A stretch of DNA of 64,000 nt. Origin: Cupriavidus nantongensis. Its GTDB lineage: Bacteria; Pseudomonadota; Gammaproteobacteria; Burkholderiales; Burkholderiaceae. The notes beneath the pieces are model-generated. The model had not been told where the DNA came from, ran no database searches, and saw only the letters and a list, made by a program, of their open reading frames with translations. The position numbers were made by a program, and so were the translations under genes. The stretch spans positions 3,561,642-3,625,641 of the forward strand of contig NZ_CP014844.1 of the NCBI RefSeq assembly GCF_001598055.1, in the 5' to 3' direction. Numbering within the stretch: the first letter of the stretch is position 1; the number at the start of each line of letters is the position of its first letter. This document shows, in pieces, positions 57,004-64,000 of the stretch.

Positions 57004-58816
57004 GGTTGACCTCCTCTTCCATCGGAGTACCGAGATAGGCTTCAACTACTGCGGCGTTGGTGTACATGCCCTTCATATCGCCTTGGTAAATCAGTGATCC
57101 ACTTTCGAGCACCACTACGCGGTCCACGAGATCGTCGAGGAAGTCCATGTGGTGCTCGATGATCACCACGGCGACATGACGTCGCTTTAGCGCGCGAAGA
57201 ACTTCGGCAAGCTTCTGAAGCTCCGGCTCCGACAGGCCCGCGGCTGGCTCGTCTAGCAGAACGATTCGCGGATCCGCAACCAGAACGCGGCAGAGTTCGA
57301 CCATACGCTGATCGCCATATGGCAGGTCCTTCACGACAGCATCCGCAACCGAGGTGAGTCCAGCCAACTCCAGGGCCTTATCAACCTGTAACAACATCTG
57401 AACTTCTTCGTATCGGGAGGATTTCAGGTTGAACGTCGCTCCGGCCCTGCCATGCCGGTAAAGGCGTTGCGCACCGAGAATTACGTTCTCGCGCACGGTG
57501 AAAGACTTGACCAGACGCGGATCCTGGAAGGTCCGCAGCACGCCTCGCTGTGCGACGAGATGATCGGGCAGGCCCGAGATCTGTTCGCCTTCGAACTGGA
57601 CCTTTCCTGAATTCGGCTTGTAGAGCCCACTTATCACATTAACGAGCGTACTCTTGCCGGAGCCGTTCGGCCCGACGAGTCCAATGATTTCACCGTGTTC
57701 GATCGACAGACTCACCTTGTTCAGTGCCTTGACCCCAAGGAAGCTCAGCGCGACTTCTTGGACCTCCAGCAGTGGACCGGCGTTGGTGCTTCGTTGCACG
57801 ACCGCACTCAAAGATTCCGGTGCACGGGGGTAGCTGTGCGCGACCTTCTGCACGGAATCTTTGATGTAACGGCTTCGCGGCAGGAGGAGGCCAGCGATGC
57901 CCTTCGGCATCAGGACGAACGAGACCATCAGCAACAGTCCATATGCCATGAACTGCCATTCGGAGAACGACTGAAGCTTCTCTGGCAGATAGGTCAGGAC
58001 GACTGCTCCCAGGATCGGGCCGGCGAGCGTTCCGAGACCACCGACCACCGCCATAACGAGCGCCTCGATGGAACGATGCAGACCGAAGGACTCCGGGCCC
58101 AGATAGCCAACGAGGTGCGCGTACATACCACCGGCCAGGCCGATAAGTGCGGCGCTAACCATATAGGCCTCCCGCTTCGTGCCGACACGGTTCACGCCAA
58201 TGCTTCCCGCGGCCACCTCCGAAGCGTGAATTGCGAACATCGCACGCCCGAATCTGCTGGTGAGGTAGTTGTGAAGGACCCATACCACTATGGCGGTGGT
58301 CGCAAGTAAGACATAGAAGTAACCGACCGGCCCGACCGCGACACCAGCAATCTTCAAGGTCTTCAGGGCTGGTGAGGGTATGCCGCTGAACCCTGCAACC
58401 CCGCCCGTCACATCCGTCCACTCGCGAATTGCTTCATAGACGATCATGCCGAAGCCGAGAGTCATCATCGCCAGGTAGGTCTCTCGAACCCTGCCGGCTG
58501 CGAAGGAAAGCAGCCAGCCTGTGGCTGCTGTCACCACGGTGCCGATCACCACGTCAAATGGCAGCGGCACCCCGACGTTGCGGGCAAGAAGCGCGCTGGC
58601 ATAAGCGCCAATACCTAGAAAGGCTGCGTGTCCCAGCGAGATCAACCCCGCGATACCGGTCAGAATATTGATGCTTTGGGCGACAAGAACGTTGATGAGA
58701 ACGAAAGACCAGAGCTGAACCGTCGACTCGGCGACGAACTGGGCAGTGATAGCGAGCGCGGCGATCAACACAAGGCTGGTCAGCGGGTGCCCAATAAAGG
58801 AAAGGTGCTTCTTCAT
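56996..58816 (-). CDS. LivM-LivG fusion: branched-chain-type permease with ATPase domain
   Basis: A 606-residue protein. The N-terminal half (about 1-315) is a LivM-like permease with about nine membrane segments (NILTGIAGLISLGHAAFLGIGAY is the family motif). The C-terminal half is a LivG-like ATPase with Walker A GPNGSGKSTLVNVI and Walker B IVLLDEPAAGLSEPE. Fusions of this kind occur in the HAAT family. It starts with MKKHLSFIGHPLT 14 bases after LivH. It forms the transporter with LivH, LivF and the binding protein. Confidence 0.92.
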   Translation of the reverse strand: MKKHLSFIGHPLTSLVLIAALAITAQFVAESTVQLWSFVLINVLVAQSINILTGIAGLISLGHAAFLGIGAYASALLARNVGVPLPFDVVIGTVVTAATGWLLSFAAGRVRETYLAMMTLGFGMIVYEAIREWTDVTGGVAGFSGIPSPALKTLKIAGVAVGPVGYFYVLLATTAIVVWVLHNYLTSRFGRAMFAIHASEVAAGSIGVNRVGTKREAYMVSAALIGLAGGMYAHLVGYLGPESFGLHRSIEALVMAVVGGLGTLAGPILGAVVLTYLPEKLQSFSEWQFMAYGLLLMVSFVLMPKGIAGLLLPRSRYIKDSVQKVAHSYPRAPESLSAVVQRSTNAGPLLEVQEVALSFLGVKALNKVSLSIEHGEIIGLVGPNGSGKSTLVNVISGLYKPNSGKVQFEGEQISGLPDHLVAQRGVLRTFQDPRLVKSFTVRENVILGAQRLYRHGRAGATFNLKSSRYEEVQMLLQVDKALELAGLTSVADAVVKDLPYGDQRMVELCRVLVADPRIVLLDEPAAGLSEPELQKLAEVLRALKRRHVAVVIIEHHMDFLDDLVDRVVVLESGSLIYQGDMKGMYTNAAVVEAYLGTPMEEEVNHA

Positions 58817-58830
58817 GGCGTCGCTCGCAG

Positions 58831-59715
58831 TCAAACCTTGTTGATCTCGCGCTGACCGAATAATCCCTCTGGCCGCACGACGAGAATGATGATGAGAATG
58901 CCGAAAGCCATGGCGTGCTCGAATGCCGTCGAGACATATCCCCCTACGAGCTTTTCGACGATCCCCAGTGCGATACCGCCGATCATGGCACCTCGAACGC
59001 TCCCCATTCCACCTAGCACCGCGGCCACAAAACCGGAAACCATCAAGTTGAATCCGAATCCCGGATCCACAGTGCCATTGATCTGAGCAAGCAGAACACC
59101 AGCGAGACATGCCAGGACACCGCTGCCAATGAAGGACAAGACAATGACGCGACGTACCGGAATCCCGGTAACAGATGCAGCGGAGGGATCATGGGCCACG
59201 GCTCGGACGGCGCGCCCCCAAACGCTACCTCCAAGGAACCACTCCATCGCAAGCGTCAACGCAACTGCTACGCCAAGCACCAGGACTGACTGGGCCGAAA
59301 CTTGCACGCCGGCGACAGGAAGGTATTGGGAGCTATCGAGCCAGAGCGTCGGCACCGCAATCGCTTGTGAGCCGAAGTACTTGGCGACGAATCCCTGCAG
59401 TAAGAAGCCAAAGCCAAGGGTGGAAACGGCCCATCCCATGCCATCGCCGTGCTTCAGCAATGGCCGGATTGCGATCCTCTCGGCTACAACCATCAGGACT
59501 CCTCCTACGGCGAGAGCGGCGATGAAGGCCGGCGTTGCAGGCGTTCCATATCCCACCAGCGCGGTAAATGCCACCGCACCGAACATCAGGAGGGAACCCT
59601 GACCAAAGTTGAGCGTTTTGGTGGTCCAGAACGTGAGGCAGAGACCCATGGCGATCAGAGCGTATGCCGCCCCGACACTCACGCCGGCCAGTACAAGCTG
59701 AAGGAGGAAGTCCAT
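58831..59715 (-). CDS. LivH-like permease
   Basis: A 294-residue permease with about eight hydrophobic segments. The opening MDFLLQLVLAGVSVGAAYALIAMGLCLTFWTTKTLNFGQGSLLM and the C-terminal VLGGMGSVRGAMIGGIALGIVE are LivH-family hallmarks. It pairs with the LivM-type domain in the inner membrane. It lies 24 bases downstream of the binding-protein gene. Confidence 0.93.
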   Translation of the reverse strand: MDFLLQLVLAGVSVGAAYALIAMGLCLTFWTTKTLNFGQGSLLMFGAVAFTALVGYGTPATPAFIAALAVGGVLMVVAERIAIRPLLKHGDGMGWAVSTLGFGFLLQGFVAKYFGSQAIAVPTLWLDSSQYLPVAGVQVSAQSVLVLGVAVALTLAMEWFLGGSVWGRAVRAVAHDPSAASVTGIPVRRVIVLSFIGSGVLACLAGVLLAQINGTVDPGFGFNLMVSGFVAAVLGGMGSVRGAMIGGIALGIVEKLVGGYVSTAFEHAMAFGILIIILVVRPEGLFGQREINKV

Positions 59716-59739
59716 CAGAATCTCCTATGGAGGCCAGGC

Positions 59740-60942
59740 TTAGTCTTTGGCCATCTCTAGGCGCGGCTTCGCCGCGGTCTTTACGTACTCGAAAACGGCA
59801 ATGTCGTTCTCCACGATCGCATGGTGCCGTTTCGGCGAGAAGGAATAGACCGCGTTCACACCGCGGAGATTCTGGATACCTTCAATCGACTTGCTGATGG
59901 CCGCTGGGTCAGTCGAATTCGCGCGTCGAATTCCTTCGAACAGCACGTTTGCCGCGTCGTAGGCATTGGCCACGGAAAGAGACATGAAAAGCTGGGGACG
60001 GCTGCTGTCGAGACCCCACCAACGGTCGGTGCCGTATTTCGCCTTGTACGCGTTGGCAAATGCGACCGCACTCGGATTCAGTTGCGGTTCGCCAAACGCC
60101 CGAATCATCGTGCCGCGCGTACCCACAACGAGATCGCCAGCAGCTTCTTGGTATGGGAGGGAAAGCGCGCCGTTCGATGCCAGGAGCGGAATGGCCATAT
60201 TCATGCGCGCCATGGTTCGCCGCAACACAGCGAGATCGGCGCCCAGGCCGACGCACACGATGACATCGGCGCCCGCGCGCTGCAGCTTCGCGATCTGCGC
60301 GGTCATATCTTGGGTGCGCTGGTTATACGACTCGGTTGCGATGACTTGACCTCCGGAGGCGGCCTTCAGCTCCTTGGTGATGAGTTCGGCGCCGCTGACG
60401 CCATAAGCCGTGCTTTCGTGAATCAATCCGATCTTCTTGAACCGCTTGGAGACGTAGCCCGCCATGACACGCGCTTCGACATCGTTCTGCAGCGTGAGCG
60501 AAAAGACGTTCGGTGTCGGCGCGCCGCCTGTCGGGTAAGTCACCGCTGGTGATTGCGCGACCGGGTTGATGAAGGGTCGTCCGTCTGCGGCAGCCATCGC
60601 CACGACAGCCAGGGCGGGGCCACTCCCAGCAGGCCCGATGATGGCGACAAGCGACTTGTCATCCAGCAGCTTGCGCATGTTCTGAACGGCGCGGTCGGGA
60701 ACAAGTTGATCATCGAGCACAGTCGCCAGTTCAACTTTGCGTCCGTTGATGCCACCACGCGAATTCCAGTCTGCGACCGCGAGCTCAACGCCGCGTTTGT
60801 TGCCTTCCCCATACTCGTTGTAAGGCCCCGTGATGGCCGATGTCATCCCGATCCGAATCGGCGAGGAATCGGCAGCGGGTGCCGTCTGCGCGACGACCAT
60901 AAGAAGGGAAATGGCAAGAGACTTGCCGATCAGTCGAATCAT
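59740..60942 (-). CDS. Liv-type periplasmic substrate-binding protein
   Basis: A 400-residue binding protein of the leucine/isoleucine/valine-binding (Peripla_BP_6) family. The start MIRLIGKSLAISLLMVVAQTAPAA has a signal peptide cut about after AAPAA. IRIGMTSAITGPYNEYGEGNKRGVELA is the family opening. The ATG has a GGAGAC RBS. It is the first gene of the operon and is divergent from the EthD-like gene; the shared upstream region has a strong palindrome. Family ligands include branched amino acids, aromatic acids and amides, so the ligand is not known. Confidence 0.92.
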   Translation of the reverse strand: MIRLIGKSLAISLLMVVAQTAPAADSSPIRIGMTSAITGPYNEYGEGNKRGVELAVADWNSRGGINGRKVELATVLDDQLVPDRAVQNMRKLLDDKSLVAIIGPAGSGPALAVVAMAAADGRPFINPVAQSPAVTYPTGGAPTPNVFSLTLQNDVEARVMAGYVSKRFKKIGLIHESTAYGVSGAELITKELKAASGGQVIATESYNQRTQDMTAQIAKLQRAGADVIVCVGLGADLAVLRRTMARMNMAIPLLASNGALSLPYQEAAGDLVVGTRGTMIRAFGEPQLNPSAVAFANAYKAKYGTDRWWGLDSSRPQLFMSLSVANAYDAANVLFEGIRRANSTDPAAISKSIEGIQNLRGVNAVYSFSPKRHHAIVENDIAVFEYVKTAAKPRLEMAKD

Positions 60943-61154
60943 GAGTTGTCTCCGTTTGTATGTGGCGCCGCTGTCCAACAGGCCACTTGCTCTGTGCCGA
61001 TCTCTAATTTTCAGAGATCGACGATTCATGAACCACTATTCACGTTTGAATCTTAGTGATGAGAACAGGCGCCCGTCAAGGACGGATATGACACCCGCGG
61101 GAAAACCCCAACGCGCTACCGCCGTCGATGTTGACCCATAGGCAATTGCCAACT

Positions 61155-61191
61155 ACAGTACATGAACAACGAGTCATTGTTCATGTACTGT
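61155..61191. promoter_or_regulatory. Long palindromic operator
   Basis: Two perfect 15-base arms (ACAGTACATGAACAA at 61155-61169 and TTGTTCATGTACTGT at 61177-61191) are separated by 7 bases. It lies 55 bases before the EthD-like start codon and 213 bases before the binding-protein start. It is a likely regulator binding site, perhaps for the TetR-family protein in the cargo. Confidence 0.75.
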
Positions 61192-61245
61192 GCTGTTGGG
61201 TGTCCGGGGGAGGCTTCCCGGAAATGAACTTAGAGGAGACGAATA

Positions 61246-61434
61246 GTGTACAAAGTGGTATCGCTTTATAAGCGCCGCGCGGACATCCAGATCACGGATT
61301 TCTTTACGCGGATACAAGCATTCGCGCAGACGTTCACTACCTCCCCCGGGTGCGAGCGGTATGTCCTGTCGCTGCCATTGGCGCAGGGGTACACAAAGGG
61401 GTCGCTTCAGAAAACGGGTAGAGTCGAGATGTGA
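61246..61434 (+). pseudogene. EthD-domain-like gene, truncated
   Basis: A GTG start with a strong RBS (AGAGGAGA, 61232-61239) opens a 62-residue frame, MYKVVSLYKRRADIQITDFF and SPGCERYVLSLPLAQGYTKGS. It looks like the first half of a dimeric alpha-beta barrel protein of the EthD type, which usually has about 100 residues. The remainder (after TKGS) does not match and ends near the intron insertion. The gene may have been broken by an insertion or deletion. Its operator-like palindrome suggests that it was regulated. Confidence 0.5.
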
Positions 61435-61455
61435 CGCGGTGGCGTTAGGTTCTGC

Positions 61456-63404
61456 ATATCAGTAGCCGCCCCTTTCGTTTGGCGGTGCCTCATTAGCCGA
61501 ACCGTGGCTCCGTTTTCACATCCCGCTCATCGAACCGGACGTGCGCTACTAACGCATCCGGCTCTCGGACAGAACATCATGCCTTCGCCCACGGAAGGTT
61601 CTGCGGAAGCTTTGGCAGGCGGATGAGTCCAAGCTGCTGGTAGAGATACTCATCGGGGTAGCGCGCTACTCCCCCACTGCGCTGCTTGTGCTTCTTGCAC
61701 AACCATCGGCGGAGCCGGTTTGTGGTGTACTTGTCGAGGAACCGATAGGCAGGAGTGACCGGGCCGAGGCTAAAGTAGTTGGCCCATCCGCCAAGTTTCT
61801 GATTCAGACGCTTCACCATTTCCCCGGCATCCATCCATGCCATGTTTCGGCCTGTCTGGATACGCACCGTTTCAGTCATGCGCTTTATGCTCTTTCGCGA
61901 CGGTCGAGCGGCGATGTACGGCCGCCGAGTCTTGACCGAGTAGCGCCGACCAAAGGTGTACCCCAGGAAGTCGAACTCGCCATCCGGAAGGCGGCAAATC
62001 CGGGTCTTTTCTTCGTTCACCGTAAGCTTAAGCAGGCCCATCATCTGCCGCATGGCGGCGAGCGCCTTCTGGGCATTGCTGCCCTTACAGCAGATGACCA
62101 GATCGTCGGCATAATTGACGATCCGAGCACCAAGCCGCTGTTCCAAGCCAGCCTTCTTCCACCCCAAGATAAATCGTCGCATGTACAGATTGGACAGTAG
62201 GGGTGAGATCGGCGAGCCCTGCGGAATGCCCCGCTTGGTATCCCGATTGGACGTCGTGCGCTTCTTGCGACCTCGCTCATCCTCCTCTTCCACCGGGGCA
62301 TCCAGCCAGAGCTTCACCAGATGCAGAACACGCCTATCAACAACCCGGCGTGCTACCGATTTCATGAGTTCGACGTGCGGGATCGTGTCGAAGTACCCGG
62401 ACAGGTCGGCGTCCACAACATCCTTGTGGCCACTGGCCAGTAGCCCGTGTACCTCGCGCACAGCGCTTTGTGCACTCCGGTTTTGTCGGTAGGCATGCTG
62501 TTCTGGCGGCAGATCGGCCTCGAAGATTGGCTCCAAGACCAGCATCGCCGCCGTCTGACACACCCTTTCCGCCAGTCGCGGAATGCCAAGCGGCCTGAGT
62601 TTGCCGTTCGGCTTTGGAATATAGACCCTTCTTACCGCTTCCGGACGATACGTTCCATCCCGAAGCTGCTGCGCCAATTCCCCAAGCCATCGCTCCTGCC
62701 CATACTGCTCAACATCATCGAACGTCAGGCCGTCTACACCCGGTGCCCCCTTGTTGGCGCGGCAACACGCATAGGCGTGCCTTAGCACGTCCATTCGATA
62801 GATCTTGTCGTACAAGGCATAGAAGCGAAACTCGGGTTCTTCCTTCGCTTTCGCATGTAACGCCGTCCGTAGTCCCTGAACGCTAATCGGAGTTGCTAGG
62901 TTTCCCAATCTCCTGTCCTTTCCCACTTTCAACGTTGGTTCTGAACTGAGGCCCCTTTCCTCCACTGGCATTACCCAGCTTCCTCGGTAATACGGGCCTC
63001 TCCGCCACCCCTATGCGCCCGGCCTGTCCGTCACCGGCTTCCGGTTGGTCGTTGCGCTCGACCACGCACGGGGCTTCCCGTGTTGCATCGGTTTCCCTCT
63101 TGTATGCATGCTGTCGCCACTACCCCGGCGGAACCGCGGGGTGCATGTTTCGCTCTCTTCCCCCACGGTGGCAGCCTTCCCCGATATTCCGACGGGTCGG
63201 CTTCCGCATTGCGTCTTTCGAGGCCTGCTCAGCGTTCACTCACGTTACGGCCTGCATACTCGCCAAGTCACTTACATGACCCTCTACATCGAAGGCTTCA
63301 GCCGCTTCGTTACCTCCACGACTGCTCCGATTGCTACCGGCTGGAGCGAGAGTTGCCGGGCGGGATTCGCACCCGCTGAGAAACCGTGCCTTTGCACGGC
63401 GCAC
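61456..63404 (-). mobile_element. Group II intron with reverse transcriptase
   Basis: On the minus strand the 5' end is GTGCGCCGTGC at 63404, the usual group II start. Domain V is at about 61,528-61,565 (GAGCCGGATGCG...CGCACGTCCGGTTC) directly after the RT stop. The 3' end at about 61,456 is set by a domain-VI-like CTAC branch region and a final AT; it could be a few bases off. Total length is about 1.95 kb. The intron lies in intergenic DNA. Confidence 0.85.
61577..62971 (-). CDS. ltrA: Group II intron reverse transcriptase/maturase
   Basis: A 464-residue protein. The RT domain has the YADD motif in RIVNYADDLVICC and typical motifs RPLGIPRLAERVCQTA (RT2) and DLSGYFDTIPH (RT3). The C-terminal maturase (X) region contains KLGGWANYFSLG and an Arg/Lys-rich end. 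No HNH endonuclease domain is visible, so it probably depends on replication-linked or ssDNA targets. It catalyses intron splicing and reverse transcription into DNA. Confidence 0.93.
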   Translation of the reverse strand: MPVEERGLSSEPTLKVGKDRRLGNLATPISVQGLRTALHAKAKEEPEFRFYALYDKIYRMDVLRHAYACCRANKGAPGVDGLTFDDVEQYGQERWLGELAQQLRDGTYRPEAVRRVYIPKPNGKLRPLGIPRLAERVCQTAAMLVLEPIFEADLPPEQHAYRQNRSAQSAVREVHGLLASGHKDVVDADLSGYFDTIPHVELMKSVARRVVDRRVLHLVKLWLDAPVEEEDERGRKKRTTSNRDTKRGIPQGSPISPLLSNLYMRRFILGWKKAGLEQRLGARIVNYADDLVICCKGSNAQKALAAMRQMMGLLKLTVNEEKTRICRLPDGEFDFLGYTFGRRYSVKTRRPYIAARPSRKSIKRMTETVRIQTGRNMAWMDAGEMVKRLNQKLGGWANYFSLGPVTPAYRFLDKYTTNRLRRWLCKKHKQRSGGVARYPDEYLYQQLGLIRLPKLPQNLPWAKA

Positions 63405-63785
63405 AGAATATTGCACGCTAAGCCCCTCGACGGAGGCGCCCGCCGTTGCTTGGGCTTCAGAAATGCCATGGAGCCGAATGGTCTGAAAATCCGGCTCAGG
63501 CCCATGGCTCATCGCTAACGCATTTCCGGAAGCGGCCGCAACGGCCGGAATCTCCCTTCCTGCAGACAGTGGCTTTTTGCGACACATTTAGTCGCCAGTC
63601 AGGTCGATGTACTCCCAGCCGAGCGGTGAGAGGTACGTTCTACGCGAGTTGAGCCGGATTGACCCAACTCGCTCAGACCCACAACCGTCATGCTGCTCAC
63701 GAAGGCGGCGCCCAACCTTGAGGCGGCGTCCCGTTGGTGCATCGTCTTTCGCAAGAAACGTGCGCTGGGCTCACAGGACGTCACA
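63405..63785. other. Gap between the intron and the glycosyltransferase fragment
   Basis: No supportable gene. A hairpin with arms GAGCCGAAT/ATCCGGCTC (63471-63479, 63489-63497; one mismatch) is visible. The open frames are short and not protein-like. Confidence 0.4.
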
Positions 63786-64000
63786 TTAGTGCCCAGGATA
63801 GTCAAGGAAGAACTCGGGATGAGCCTCCCACTTCTTCTTGAAATACTCGCCGTTTCTGAGAAAGAGTTTGGTGTAGCTCCGACCCTGTGAGTTGGCGTTG
63901 GTAGTCTGATGCGGCTGATGCCGGATACCTGTCAGGTCTCTATAGCAGACCTTCAATCCGAGCCTTTTGATCTGGAAGCTCATGTCGGTGTCTTCGAAAC
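63786..64000 (-). CDS. Glycosyltransferase family 2, C-terminal part
   Basis: The frame continues beyond the window end. The visible 71 or so residues contain FEDTDMSFQIKRLGLKV, typical of the acceptor-binding region of GT2 enzymes (ED-D motif), and end FLDYPGH. Such enzymes build polysaccharides or O-antigen. The N-terminal part is not visible and the type cannot be set. It shows that a polysaccharide-related gene lies at the right edge. Confidence 0.75.
   Translation of the reverse strand, partial: FEDTDMSFQIKRLGLKVCYRDLTGIRHQPHQTTNANSQGRSYTKLFLRNGEYFKKKWEAHPEFFLDYPGH

Larger units (their letters stand above)
35191..64000. mobile_element. GInt-type genomic island (left end and cargo; right end not seen)
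   Basis: The element begins at about 35,191, where the ligase gene is cut. It has the ginABCD layout of GInt islands: four overlapping genes at one end, then unrelated cargo. The rest of the ligase does not reappear before the window ends, so I infer that the right end is beyond 64,000 or that it was lost. An imperfect inverted repeat at 35,222-35,265 may be a recombinase site. Confidence 0.65.

Noticed and set aside
35195..61203. An 11-base match (CTGTTGGGTGT) at 35,195-35,205 (left end of the gin element) and at 61,193-61,203.
   Set aside because: In a 64-kb window, many 11-base repeats occur by chance. The second site is within an intergenic region without other signs of an element end, and the ligase gene does not resume there.
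63471..63497. Hairpin GAGCCGAAT/ATCCGGCTC as domain V of a second group II intron.
   Set aside because: It is 27 bases long, not about 34, lacks the catalytic triad position and bulge, and no intron 5' end or RT is nearby in the needed direction.

Overview
The window looks like a chromosome segment from a Burkholderiaceae bacterium, most likely Cupriavidus or a close relative. I infer this from the very high GC, GC-ending codons, and the character of HtpG, ParC/ParE, LldP, BenE and the MocR/RidA/LysE genes; no database search was possible.

Bases 1-31,990 are ordinary core chromosome: a TrmB-like methyltransferase, a peptide-type binding protein, a spermidine-synthase fold protein, UspA, a UDG-superfamily glycosylase, htpG with a recognisable heat-shock promoter, a MocR regulator facing an amino-acid-related gene run (VOC, AlaX, LysE, DMT, RidA, aminotransferase, GST, LysE), lldP, an ABC exporter, parC, a lytic transglycosylase, parE, an MFS transporter, an ABC-F ATPase with a possible attenuator leader, a BenE-type transporter and an SMR protein. 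REP-like palindromes sit between several of these genes.

A tRNA-Arg(CCT) gene at 31,992-32,066 marks the start of accessory DNA. Next to it is a tyrosine integrase, then a small operon behind a perfect CTGT-N8-ACAG LexA box that contains an SRAP (YedK/HMCES) protein, then DUF2188 genes and an ATP-dependent DNA ligase. The ligase is cut off after about 83 codons. At that point a second element begins: four overlapping genes for three tyrosine recombinases and a small HTH/coiled-coil protein. This is the ginABCD signature of GInt islands, so one mobile element seems to be nested in another.

The cargo from about 40.9 to 61.4 kb has visibly lower GC. It holds a DUF1232 membrane protein, a TetR regulator, two SDR enzymes, an AraC-like fragment and a minus-strand operon of about 16 kb. 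In transcription order the operon encodes a Liv-type ABC transporter (binding protein, LivH, fused LivM-LivG, LivF), E1-alpha and E1-beta of a 2-oxoacid dehydrogenase, an enoyl-CoA hydratase, E2, an MmgE/PrpD protein, E3, an acyl-CoA dehydrogenase, an acyl-CoA ligase, an iron-type alcohol dehydrogenase and an SDR. I infer a self-contained pathway that imports a small, perhaps branched, organic acid and breaks it down through CoA thioesters. The substrate is unknown. A 15-bp-arm inverted repeat between this operon and a truncated EthD-like gene is a likely operator.

At 61.4-63.4 kb a group II intron with its reverse transcriptase is inserted. The window ends in the C-terminus of a family 2 glycosyltransferase. 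The right end of the island was not found and probably lies outside the window.
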